Part shown: in pieces, positions 44,898 to 53,082 of the stretch
How positions within the stretch are numbered: position 1 is the stretch's first letter
How the letters are laid out: every line of letters begins with the position of its first letter
Assembly: GCA_905233945.1 (NCBI GenBank)
Contig: CAJOFY010000001.1
Span: forward strand, 90,507 to 154,506
Length of the DNA: 64,000 nucleotides
Reading direction: 5' to 3'
Origin: an uncultured bacterium
GTDB taxonomy: Bacteria > UBP6 > UBA1177
Notes under the pieces: model-generated
Database searches by the model: none
What the model was told of the DNA's origin: nothing
The model's input: the letters and a program-made list of their open reading frames with translations, nothing else
Position numbers and translations under genes: made by a program

Positions 44898-45737
44898 TTA
44901 TTCTTTTGTCTCTTTTGGTTTTCTGGGTGTTCTGCCTTTTCTTGCCGGTTTTGCAGGAGCCGTTTCAGGCGCCGTTTCTACGGGTTTCGGTTCGGATTTC
45001 GGTGCTGGTGTTTCCGCAGGTTTTTTAGGTGTTCTGCCTCTTTTTGCCGGTTTTTTTGCAGGTTCGGGTTGTAGAGACGTTTCATGAAACGTCTCTACGG
45101 GTTTCGGTTCCGGTTTTTGAGATGTATCAACCGTCTGTACGGGTTCGGGTTTCGGCATCGGTTTCTGTTCCTGTTTCGGAGCGGGTTTTACCTGAGCCGT
45201 TTCGGGAAACGTCTGCACAGGTTCCGGTTTTACAGGAGCCGTTTCGGGTGTGGTTTCTGCGGGACGCTGGTTGTTGTTTCTGTTGCGTCCGTGCCTGCGG
45301 TTTCTTCTGCGTCTTCCTCCCTGCTGCTCACTGCCGTTCTGCTGTTGCCCGTTCTGATTGTTCTGCGGTTTTTCGGCAGGTTCGTGTTTCGGCTGGTCTG
45401 AGGTTTTTTTGACATCGGGAATATCGTCGAGATTCGCGAAGTCGTTTTCCATAACCATTCCGGAAATTATCGGCTCAAGCATATCATGGATTTTGGTCTT
45501 TGCAGCATCATAGATCAGTTTGAAAGTTGCGGGAATTTTGTCCGACTGGTCGATCATTCTGTCGATTGACTTGAATGTATCAATGACAAGCTCTTTCTTT
45601 GCTTTTACTTTCTCGTTTTTGTCAATGATGCCGTTGACTACGGAAACACCTTTGGAAATTTCTTCGACAAGGGCTGTAATTTGTTCACGTGTGAGAAATT
45701 TGCCTAAAACTTTCTCGAAAAGTGAAGTGTCTTTCAT
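44898..45737 (-). CDS. Basic, Pro/Lys/Glu-rich protein with Arg/Asn-rich centre and in-frame REP insertion
   Basis: 279 residues. Residues 1-110 are helical (FLTREQITALVEEISKG, KEKVIDTFKSI-type pattern); about 120-160 is Gln/Asn-rich then RRRRNRRHGRNRN, resembling the RNA-binding arm of RNase E/G-type proteins; the rest is repeats of the form KPEPVQTFPETA, ending in two KPAKRGRTPKKP-like blocks. One of these repeats, VETFHETS, is encoded by a REP palindrome (45071-45098). Probably nucleic-acid- or membrane-associated; role unknown. 42 bases after the PEPCK-like gene, one base before dacB. Confidence 0.68.
   Translation of the reverse strand: MKDTSLFEKVLGKFLTREQITALVEEISKGVSVVNGIIDKNEKVKAKKELVIDTFKSIDRMIDQSDKIPATFKLIYDAAKTKIHDMLEPIISGMVMENDFANLDDIPDVKKTSDQPKHEPAEKPQNNQNGQQQNGSEQQGGRRRRNRRHGRNRNNNQRPAETTPETAPVKPEPVQTFPETAQVKPAPKQEQKPMPKPEPVQTVDTSQKPEPKPVETFHETSLQPEPAKKPAKRGRTPKKPAETPAPKSEPKPVETAPETAPAKPARKGRTPRKPKETKE
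45071..45098 (-). repeat. REP-type perfect palindrome inside a coding sequence
   Basis: 28-base perfect palindrome: GTAGAGACGTTTCA followed by its own complement TGAAACGTCTCTAC. It starts with GTAG like the REPs at 13.6-14.5 kb and shares GTAGAGACGT with them, but the loop bases differ. It encodes VETFHETS in the basic protein's repeat region. Confidence 0.9.
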
Positions 45738-45779
45738 GAGTTTTCCTCTATTTGATTGAATAAAATCAGTGACTTGTGG

Positions 45780-47534
45780 TTAAATAAGTTTTGCGAGTAT
45801 TTTGTAGAACGGAGCAGTGAGAGCCTGCGGAGCGTCAATTGTTCTCAGATATTCGATTTTCATTTCGAGCGAATCACGGAGCAGATCCTTGTATACCGGG
45901 TCAGCCGAGAATTTCGCGGTGTCGTAAACTGTATCGAAATCCTTCTTGACGTTCTTGAATGTTCCTTTGTCGGGAAGATTGAAGCCAGGAAGAGCTTTCC
46001 ACTCTTTCCAAGCTATTTCGTTTCTTGCAATTTTCGTGTAGACCGAAAGAATGAGGTCGTCAGCGAGCGAATCCCGCGTTGAATCACTGTAGGGCTCTGT
46101 GTTTACAACGATAAGTCTGAATTTGCCTCTTTTTGCGATTTTGGTGAAAACCTCGATTTCACTGTCAACAGCCCATGTCGCATCCGAATTTCCGCCGGGA
46201 ATGACCTTCGAGTCTGAGCAGCAGTCACATTCCGTGGTGTAGGAGAACCACATTGAAGTGATGAGGTCAGGATCCTTGATCATTGAAACAGGCGGAAGGG
46301 CGCCGTCGTTGACCATGAGGACTAAGTATTCAGGCATCGGGAAATCTTTGTCTTCCTGGGTGAGCAGCGTGTGGATTTTTGCGTTCGGGGAAAGCATCGG
46401 GTTCAGGATGAACTCTTTTTTGTCAGAAGCGGTCTTTACAAGAGCCAGATTTTCTGCCGAAACAATCTGCGGTTCCGTTTTTGATGATGCGATGACACTG
46501 TCGATCGAGCCGAAACCGTTTCTTCCGAAGTTGATGACGAATTTCTTTTTGTTCTGGGTCGATGCTATCATAAGAAGACCCGAGTCGCCGCTTGTCGTTA
46601 CCGAGATTTCTTCGTTTTTTGCGGGAGTTTCCGAAGCGTGTACATTGAGACCGAAGAAACTTCTCTCATCTTCGCAGCAGGAAACTGTCATAAAAGTTGT
46701 AGCCGAAGTTTCGCTCTTTTTGTTGACAGTCTTTTTGATTGAAATTGTTTTAACTGTTCCGTTTACAGGAAGGAATTCGCCGTTTGTCGCCTCAACAGCG
46801 GTGTTCCATGCCAAAACCTTGACAGCTTTCCTGATTTCGGAGAAGTTCTGCGCACCGAGAAGAAATGCTGTGTTTGTTTCTGTGTCATAGATCATCATAA
46901 GTCTCGGAGGCTCTTCCTCGGTTTCGTTGTGGGCTTTCGATTTCCAGTAGAGCCACTCTTCGTTTTCCCATTCGGGGTAACATACGATTCTTATCGAAGG
47001 CATGTCGATTTTGCGGCTTTTTGCATAATTTTTGGAAGTTTTTTCGTCTATCGGATAGTAGTGGATTGCTGTGTCGAGAAGGAGTTTCGGGAACTGTGTC
47101 GGTACAGTAATGTCAATTTTGCAGTTGAAATCGGTGTTGTCGGTAAGATAAACGGAGTGAACCAGCATTTCGCGCTGGATGAGATCGAACGAAGCTCTTC
47201 TGACTATGTCGAGAAGTTCCTCTCTCTCGTCTGCCGAATCAGGGTTCTCGAGAGCTTCCTCTCTTGTCGGGACGATGCGGACAAACCAGTCTGTGTCGCA
47301 GGAATCCTCTCCTGTAAAGTCGGAGATGACATTCGCGTCTTCCGGAAAACTCTCATCGATTTTCGGCATTGTCTGGCTTGAAAAAACCGCACTTGTCTGC
47401 TGCATTGCCGCCGCGTAAAGATCTTTTACGGAAATTTCGGAAGATGCCGGCGCGTTCATGATTGTGACTGCCAGAGCCTGAAATTCCGAGACATTTTTTC
47501 TTGTTCCGACTTCGATAAAATCTAATGTACTCAT
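45780..47534 (-). CDS. PEPCK (ATP)-like protein without the P-loop
   Basis: 584 residues, cytoplasmic. Several blocks line up in order with ATP-dependent PEP carboxykinase: LLGAQNFSEIRKAV (226-239; PEPCK G.WYGGE.KKG), FFGLN (293-297; the start of FFGLSGTGKT), LVLMVNDGALPPVS (404-417; LTADAFGVLPPVS), and RLIVVNTEPYSDS near 475 (AYLVNTGW.G). The kinase P-loop after FFGL is gone, and the arginine and lysine ligands are not obvious. It may be a non-catalytic relative or a DUF4914-type protein. It heads the operon with the basic protein and dacB. Confidence 0.6.
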   Translation of the reverse strand: MSTLDFIEVGTRKNVSEFQALAVTIMNAPASSEISVKDLYAAAMQQTSAVFSSQTMPKIDESFPEDANVISDFTGEDSCDTDWFVRIVPTREEALENPDSADEREELLDIVRRASFDLIQREMLVHSVYLTDNTDFNCKIDITVPTQFPKLLLDTAIHYYPIDEKTSKNYAKSRKIDMPSIRIVCYPEWENEEWLYWKSKAHNETEEEPPRLMMIYDTETNTAFLLGAQNFSEIRKAVKVLAWNTAVEATNGEFLPVNGTVKTISIKKTVNKKSETSATTFMTVSCCEDERSFFGLNVHASETPAKNEEISVTTSGDSGLLMIASTQNKKKFVINFGRNGFGSIDSVIASSKTEPQIVSAENLALVKTASDKKEFILNPMLSPNAKIHTLLTQEDKDFPMPEYLVLMVNDGALPPVSMIKDPDLITSMWFSYTTECDCCSDSKVIPGGNSDATWAVDSEIEVFTKIAKRGKFRLIVVNTEPYSDSTRDSLADDLILSVYTKIARNEIAWKEWKALPGFNLPDKGTFKNVKKDFDTVYDTAKFSADPVYKDLLRDSLEMKIEYLRTIDAPQALTAPFYKILAKLI

Positions 47535-47563
47535 CTTTAATCTCCTAAATTATCACACAAATT

Positions 47564-47605
47564 CAAAAAAACGGGCGATTATATTAAAAATTATGAAAAT
47601 ATCAA
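47564..47605 (-). promoter_or_regulatory. Promoter of the PEPCK-like/dacB operon
   Basis: Minus strand: -35 TTGATA (47600-47605), 16-base spacer, perfect -10 TATAAT (47578-47583), CGCC, then CG, seven T and G (47564-47573). Confidence 0.78.
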
Positions 47606-47615
47606 ATAAATAGGG

Positions 47616-48593
47616 TTATTTTTTATTGTTTTTCAATTTTATACCGTTTCCGCGGTCTTCTTTTTTGTTTGATTTTTCAGGGGTCCGCTTTTTGTCAGAG
47701 GTCTGAAAATGCTCAAGAGATCTGGAAAGTTTTTCTCTGATGAAAAAGAAATCCCTGCCGCTCACATCGTCGTTTTTAAGATCCAGTGTCGTAGTCATCA
47801 GGGCCAGATAAAGAAAAACGCAGAGCGCTGCGACGACAAAAGTCCTGAAAGTATAGACTGCGATTGAGTTGAGAAGCCTGTCTTTGAGGAAAAAGCGGGG
47901 AAAAGACCACTTTTTTTCAATAAAATCGCTTACAGCTGCGGCAAAGAATTTCAGATAGTCCGATTCCGCCGCAATGGCGTTGTGTATAAACGTCTGTTTC
48001 GGTTTGAGGTATGCCGCCGCACCGCTGCATTTGTCTATTTCGGAGTAGAGAGAATCAGCCACGGTTTTTACCGCATGACGGTTTTCTATTATTAAAGTGT
48101 CAATGGATTTCAGCTGCGAAATCACGATAGGTTTGACTCCGTGCACCTGGTCGATCTTGCTTTTTATCTCGAAACTGTAATTACCTTCTGTTTCGAGCAT
48201 GGCGTTCACGACGTTTATACGCATAGCCGTGCTTATCACTTTCGAGTAGAGCAGCATCGATACAAAACCTTCGTCAATAAGCATTTCGAGGATGGTTTTC
48301 ATCTCCTTGCTTTTCTGTTTTTCGCATTTCACCAGTTTTTCACGGGAGATAAAACCGGAATATTTGATGATGTCGAGGACAGTCTTGTCCATCGTTGTTT
48401 TCATGTTTGACGAGTAGATGATCGAGCCTTTCACAAAGAAGAAATAGTATTCGTTCCGCGGTACTTTGAGTTTCAGTATTCCGGTAAGTCCTGAAAGCGA
48501 CGCTTCAGTCAGTGCGTCAAGAAGTTTCATGTCGCGGATATCCCCGGCAAAAGCGATTTTTGCAGTTGATTTTTGCAGTATTGAAACCGGCAT
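47616..48593 (-). CDS. DUF4388-like (PATAN-type) protein with membrane segment
   Basis: 325 residues. The N-terminal about 190 residues fit DUF4388: FAGDIRDMKLLDALTEASLSGLTGILKL, then FFVKGSIIYSS and helices. In myxobacteria this domain occurs with response regulators and gliding proteins, but none is fused here. A transmembrane segment lies at about 245-265 (FVVAALCVFLYLAL), followed by a Lys-rich tail of about 55 residues. The ATG overlaps the stop of the preceding TPR gene by one base, so the two are coupled. Confidence 0.7.
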   Translation of the reverse strand: MPVSILQKSTAKIAFAGDIRDMKLLDALTEASLSGLTGILKLKVPRNEYYFFFVKGSIIYSSNMKTTMDKTVLDIIKYSGFISREKLVKCEKQKSKEMKTILEMLIDEGFVSMLLYSKVISTAMRINVVNAMLETEGNYSFEIKSKIDQVHGVKPIVISQLKSIDTLIIENRHAVKTVADSLYSEIDKCSGAAAYLKPKQTFIHNAIAAESDYLKFFAAAVSDFIEKKWSFPRFFLKDRLLNSIAVYTFRTFVVAALCVFLYLALMTTTLDLKNDDVSGRDFFFIREKLSRSLEHFQTSDKKRTPEKSNKKEDRGNGIKLKNNKK

Positions 48594-50350
48594 TATCCTC
48601 TCCTTACGGCGAACAGAGCCCTTATTACGGAAATGGAGTAAATTAACAGATTTATGGAAATTATTGCGATTTTTATTATTGTTCCGTCAGGTTTGTCAAC
48701 GACCAGCCCCATTGTGTTCATGAAGTAGACAAGCGTTACAGTGAGGGGAACGGCGAGGTAGATCGAACCTTCAAAAGTTCTGTCGATGAAAAGCAGACCG
48801 CCGCCGGGAATCGTAAAAGTAAGAATGTTCATTATTATCGAGCGGCGCCGGAAAAAGTTTTCGCGTCTGTTTTCGTATATTTCTCGCTCTCCGCGTTTGA
48901 AAAGCGTGTAGTCGGCTTTCATAAGTTTGCAGACGGCGCAGACATCGTTTCCGCCGGCGTTGCATTTCGAACACATAACAATTCCGCATTCCGGACATCT
49001 TGAAATTTTGAGCGAACCTAAATAAGAATATTTAACAAGGACTATAAACAGATAAAACAGAAGCATCGAAACGGTGTAAATAAGGAATCTTATTGCTTTT
49101 TTATTGATCTCGGCATTGTTTCCGTAACAAAGGTATTTCCATGTTTCCGAAGCGTCCGAATGATAAATGTAAGGGTATGAAAAAGAATCTGAGGAAGCGG
49201 AATATATGAGATTTTTTTCAAGTCTGGCGCTTTCTTCCTTGAAACCGTCCTCGTATAGAACTTTTGCCAGATTATAACCTATTTTCGGATTGCTGGTATT
49301 CTCGTAAGCCTCTCTGAGATAAGGAACAGCCTCCTTTTGGTTTCCGTTGGAAGCGAGGGCTACGCCGAGTGCGTTCGAAAGCATGTTTTTTATTTCCGGA
49401 TTCTCAGCTGAAGCGAGCTCTTTTTTAAGGTTGAATGCGGCCCTTCCGAAGTTGCCGTTGTAGAGAAAGAGAAAGCCTTTTGCCATGTGTGCTCCCGGCT
49501 GGGAAAGGTCGATGTTTTCTTCCGGCAGAAGATCGGGGGAGATCAGAGCGAGCAGATGGTTGTATGCGGCATCCTGGTCATATTCGCTTGCTCTGCTCTT
49601 TTCTGCTGTCATTGATATAGCCGAAGTTATTATGAACATGAAGACGGCGATGTGGAGCGTTATTTTTTCTGCCCGTGTTCCGATACCGCCGAAGAATGAT
49701 AAAAAAGGAATCAGAATGAAAATAACGTTGCGGAAATTACCGGATACAGTCCATACCGATACGACGAAAGTTATGAAAAAACCTATCGCATAAAATTTCG
49801 AGAAGCCTACAAGATGTTTGTATTTGTGGATGATGGGACCGGTGTGCTTGAGAAACATTATACCAATGAAGATTGAGAAGAATATCAGGCATATAGCTGA
49901 CAATTTCCCGACAAAAAGATAAATGACCGAGTCGGCGAATGCAAATCTCAGCGACCTGTCGGCAGCCTTGAAAAAACAGGTGACTATTTTGTCCGGTCTT
50001 GTCGGCGCGAAATGGAAAAGGCGGACAAGATAGTGGTGGTGCACTTCAGGCAGGGAGTCGGAAAATTTAACCGCAAGATCGGCTGCAGCAAGCTGTATCG
50101 CAGGATCGGCTTTTTCCGTGGATTTTATGAGATAGAGAGAACATCCGAAACAGTTGGGAATATTCATTTCGTGCATTTTGGAAAGGTACGGTGTCGCTGC
50201 TTTCACCAGAACTTCCGGAGACTCGCTCACAAGCGCGCTGTTTATGTCGGAAACGAATTTACGGCTGTTGAACGTGTCAAGATGAAGAGTTTCTGATAGC
50301 AGCGGGAAAAAGAAAAGGAGTAACAGGAAAATAAGCGGTATTTTTTTCAT
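48593..50350 (-). CDS. Membrane protein with TPR region and zinc ribbon
   Basis: 585 residues from the ATG at 50350, which has a GGGAGG ribosome site; the TTG four codons earlier would sit on that site. Signal-like first segment, helical extracytoplasmic region (30-150), several membrane segments between about 155 and 265, a TPR-like domain (about 275-380, AFNLKKELASAENPEIKNMLS), a membrane segment, a Cys cluster CPECGIVMCSKCNAGGNDVC (zinc ribbon), and three more membrane segments. Function unknown; partner of the DUF4388-like protein. Confidence 0.72.
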   Translation of the reverse strand: MKKIPLIFLLLLFFFPLLSETLHLDTFNSRKFVSDINSALVSESPEVLVKAATPYLSKMHEMNIPNCFGCSLYLIKSTEKADPAIQLAAADLAVKFSDSLPEVHHHYLVRLFHFAPTRPDKIVTCFFKAADRSLRFAFADSVIYLFVGKLSAICLIFFSIFIGIMFLKHTGPIIHKYKHLVGFSKFYAIGFFITFVVSVWTVSGNFRNVIFILIPFLSFFGGIGTRAEKITLHIAVFMFIITSAISMTAEKSRASEYDQDAAYNHLLALISPDLLPEENIDLSQPGAHMAKGFLFLYNGNFGRAAFNLKKELASAENPEIKNMLSNALGVALASNGNQKEAVPYLREAYENTSNPKIGYNLAKVLYEDGFKEESARLEKNLIYSASSDSFSYPYIYHSDASETWKYLCYGNNAEINKKAIRFLIYTVSMLLFYLFIVLVKYSYLGSLKISRCPECGIVMCSKCNAGGNDVCAVCKLMKADYTLFKRGEREIYENRRENFFRRRSIIMNILTFTIPGGGLLFIDRTFEGSIYLAVPLTVTLVYFMNTMGLVVDKPDGTIIKIAIISINLLIYSISVIRALFAVRRG

Positions 50351-50360
50351 AAACCCTCCC

Positions 50361-50401
50361 AAAAACCGGCGAAATATAACACAATATCAAAATCATATCA
50401 A
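50361..50401 (-). promoter_or_regulatory. Promoter of the TPR/DUF4388-like pair
   Basis: Minus strand: -35 TTGATA (50396-50401), 17-base spacer, -10 TATATT (50373-50378), TCGC, then CGG and five T. Confidence 0.65.
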
Positions 50402-50410
50402 TTTTATATG

Positions 50411-50451
50411 TTGCTTTTTTATTTCGCATTCCTATAATTCGCCGTTTTTTG
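50411..50451 (+). promoter_or_regulatory. Promoter of argF
   Basis: -35 TTGCTT (50411-50416), 16-base spacer, perfect -10 TATAAT (50433-50438), TCGC, then CG, six T and G (50443-50451). It lies back to back with the divergent promoter at 50361-50401. Confidence 0.75.
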
Positions 50452-50480
50452 TTCAACTTTAACTTTTTTTGGAGGAAAAA

Positions 50481-51479
50481 ATGGCTGTTAATCTTAAAGG
50501 AAGAAATTTTCTGACACTCAAAGACTTCACACCGGAAGAGATCCGTTATCTTCTCGATCTTGCACACAACCTTAAAGCAAAGAAAAGAGCAGGCATCAAA
50601 GGCGATCTGCTTGAAGGAAAAAACATCGTTCTTCTTTTCGAAAAAACTTCGACGAGAACCCGCTGCGCTTTTGAAGTAGGCGCAATGGACGAAGGCGCAG
50701 GCGTAACATTCCTCGGCTCGAACGACAGCCAGATGGGCAAAAAAGAGTCGATCGAAGACACAGCGAAAGTTCTCGGCAGAATGTTCGACGGAATCGAGTT
50801 CCGCGGATTCAAACAGGAAACTGTTGAAACACTTGCAAAATATGCAGGCGTTCCGGTTTGGAACGGTCTTACCGATCTTTACCACCCGACTCAGATCCTC
50901 GCTGATTTCCTCACCATCGAAGAGCACGTTGCGAAACCCCTCAACAAAGTAAAATTCGTTTACTGCGGCGACGCAAGAAACAACATGGGCAACAGCCTTA
51001 TGATCGGTGCTGCGAAAATGGGAATGCACTTCGTATCCTGCGCTCCGAAAGCACTCTGGCCTGACAGCAAACTCGTAAAAGAGATGAAAGAAGTCGCTAA
51101 AGAGACCGGCGCAGTAATAGAATTCTCCGAAGATCCGATCAAAGCTGTAAAAGACGCTGACGTCATCTACACCGACGTTTGGGTATCGATGGGCGAAGAA
51201 GCTCTTTTCGAGCAGAGGATCAAACAGCTCAAGACTTATCAGGTAAACATGAAGATGATAAAGGCTACCGGCAATCCGGACGTTATCTTCCTTCACTGCC
51301 TTCCGAGCTTCCACGATCTCAACACCAAAGTCGGCAAAGAGATTTTCGACAAGTTCGGCATCAAAGAGATGGAAGTCACCGACGAAGTCTTCAGAAGCAG
51401 ATACTCCAAAGTTTTCGACGAAGCAGAAAACAGAATGCACACAATCAAAGCGGTTATGTGCGCAACGATAGGAAAATAA
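50481..51479 (+). CDS. argF: Ornithine carbamoyltransferase
   Basis: 332 residues from the ATG at 50481 (GGAGG ribosome site). Makes citrulline from carbamoyl phosphate and ornithine, in arginine synthesis or the reverse in the deiminase pathway. STRTR at 57-61 binds carbamoyl phosphate; HCLPSFHD near 270 carries the conserved Cys and is a family hallmark. No other arg or arc genes are adjacent, so the direction of use is open (could equally be named arcB). Followed by a strong terminator. Confidence 0.95.
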   Translation: MAVNLKGRNFLTLKDFTPEEIRYLLDLAHNLKAKKRAGIKGDLLEGKNIVLLFEKTSTRTRCAFEVGAMDEGAGVTFLGSNDSQMGKKESIEDTAKVLGRMFDGIEFRGFKQETVETLAKYAGVPVWNGLTDLYHPTQILADFLTIEEHVAKPLNKVKFVYCGDARNNMGNSLMIGAAKMGMHFVSCAPKALWPDSKLVKEMKEVAKETGAVIEFSEDPIKAVKDADVIYTDVWVSMGEEALFEQRIKQLKTYQVNMKMIKATGNPDVIFLHCLPSFHDLNTKVGKEIFDKFGIKEMEVTDEVFRSRYSKVFDEAENRMHTIKAVMCATIGK

Positions 51480-51490
51480 TTTTCAATTCA

Positions 51491-51525
51491 GGGCGCGCTG
51501 ATCTCCGGCGCGCCTGCTTTTTTTT
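51491..51525 (+). terminator. Rho-independent terminator after argF
   Basis: Stem GGCGCGC (51492-51498) with GCGCGCC (51508-51514), 9-base loop, followed by TGC and eight T. Confidence 0.9.
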
Positions 51526-51577
51526 ATCTCCTTATCTCGATATATCGATATTACGATGTCACGATATCGGAAAAGGC

Positions 51578-52906
51578 TTAAGCTTTTTCCATGGTTATCT
51601 TTGCTGTTGCGTGGTAAATGAAGAACGCTGTGATGCTCGTTGTTGAGATAGCGGCAAAAATTCCTGTTACATCCGCGATTTTTCCTCCCAGCCAGACTGC
51701 CGGAATGAGCATGATTATCGTACGCATGAAGTTGAGCATTGTCGAGCGGATCGGTTTGTGAAGGCCGTTTATGACGTTTACGCACATGATCGAAGCTCCG
51801 ATCGCCGGGAAGGAAAGTCCGATTATGAGCATGTATTCCATTATATATTTGAGGACTATGGGGTCTTCAGTGAACATCGAGGCGATATTCCGGCGGAAAA
51901 TGATGAAGACGAGCATCATGAATGCTCCCCAGCAGAGCGAGAACATTTCCGATATTTTGAGCGCTTTTTTCACACGGTCGATTCTTGCCGCACCGTAATT
52001 CTGACCGGTGAAGGGAAGTAGTACGCTCGAAAGCGAGAATACGCCTACGAGAAGGAGCGAATCTATCTTGATCCCGGCACCTAAAGAGGCAACTGCTTCA
52101 TCGCCGTAACCAGCTGTAATTCTTGTAACTATCGCGTTTGAGATGGGCATGAGCATGAGTGAAAGCGAGGTGGGGATTCCTAGCCAGAGGACTTTTCTCC
52201 ACGAGCCTAAAGTTACAGAAAGTTTAAATGTGGAAAAGTCGAACATTTTCATTCTGAAGTGCATGAAACTTACGACTAAAGCGGCGCTCGCTATTTTTGC
52301 GATCATTGTTGCTAAAGCGGCTCCTTCGATCCCCATTCTCGGGAAAAAACCGATGCCGAATATGAAAAGCGGATCGAGAATGACGTTTATCACTACGACT
52401 GTCACCATGATGAGTCCCGGCGTTTTCGTGTCTCCGGTCGCTCTGATCTCGTTGTCAATGACTGCGGGAACGGCGCCTACCGGCATTCCGTAGCAGCATA
52501 TCCGCATATAGCGCAGGACAAGTTCAAGCGTTTCACCTTTTGCGCCGAGAGCGCTAAAGACAGGTCTTATCGTAAGCAGACCTGCGATGCCGAAAAAAGT
52601 TCCGAGGCAGATTATGAGAAAAAGGCTGTCGGTCGAAATGCGCTTGACCTCAGGAAAGTTTTTCTGCCCGATGGCACGTGAAATGACGGCGCTCGTTCCG
52701 AGTCCGATACCGAAAAGAAAGTGGTTTACGAGCATGACGACAGGGAAGGTGTAGCTCATCGCGGCGAGCTCGAGCGTTCCGAGTTTGGAAACAAAGTATG
52801 TGTCTGTCAGGTTGAAGGCCGTCATCGCGATGTGGCCGATGAGCATGCCCAGAGCCATGTCCAGCAGGATCTTCGGGATCGAACCTTCTGTGATATTTTT
52901 CTTCAT
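51578..52906 (-). CDS. MATE-family efflux transporter
   Basis: 442-residue polytopic membrane protein, NorM/DinF-type multidrug and toxic compound exporter driven by Na+ or H+. The N-terminal IPKILLDMALGMLIGHIAMTAFNLTDTYFVSKLGT and the ATGDTKTPGLIMV segment are typical; about 12 hydrophobic segments fit. RBS GGTGG upstream of ATG. Substrate not predictable. Faces argF, with the argF terminator between. Confidence 0.92.
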   Translation of the reverse strand: MKKNITEGSIPKILLDMALGMLIGHIAMTAFNLTDTYFVSKLGTLELAAMSYTFPVVMLVNHFLFGIGLGTSAVISRAIGQKNFPEVKRISTDSLFLIICLGTFFGIAGLLTIRPVFSALGAKGETLELVLRYMRICCYGMPVGAVPAVIDNEIRATGDTKTPGLIMVTVVVINVILDPLFIFGIGFFPRMGIEGAALATMIAKIASAALVVSFMHFRMKMFDFSTFKLSVTLGSWRKVLWLGIPTSLSLMLMPISNAIVTRITAGYGDEAVASLGAGIKIDSLLLVGVFSLSSVLLPFTGQNYGAARIDRVKKALKISEMFSLCWGAFMMLVFIIFRRNIASMFTEDPIVLKYIMEYMLIIGLSFPAIGASIMCVNVINGLHKPIRSTMLNFMRTIIMLIPAVWLGGKIADVTGIFAAISTTSITAFFIYHATAKITMEKA

Positions 52907-52996
52907 AAAACCACCAAAAACAAAAAGCCGCGGAAGTTAGCACGGAAAAAGTCAATGAGCAAATTTTATATGTTGGAAAAATTTTTTGGTTTTTAT

Positions 52997-53025
52997 TTGA
53001 CTAAGTAATTTTTATTACTTATAAG
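52997..53025 (+). promoter_or_regulatory. Promoter of gdhA
   Basis: -35 TTGACT (52997-53002), 17-base spacer, -10 TATAAG (53020-53025). Unlike most promoters here it lacks the CG-T run straight after the -10. Confidence 0.65.
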
Positions 53026-53082
53026 GCAGCGATTAGTGTTCCTTGGGTTGTTTTTTTAATCCTTTTTTTTATGGAGGTTTAT

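Noticed and set aside
51531..51575. AT-rich CGATAT repeats downstream of argF
   Set aside because: Short and imperfect (TCGATATATCGATATTACGA-type); no stable structure or second copy seen, so not called.
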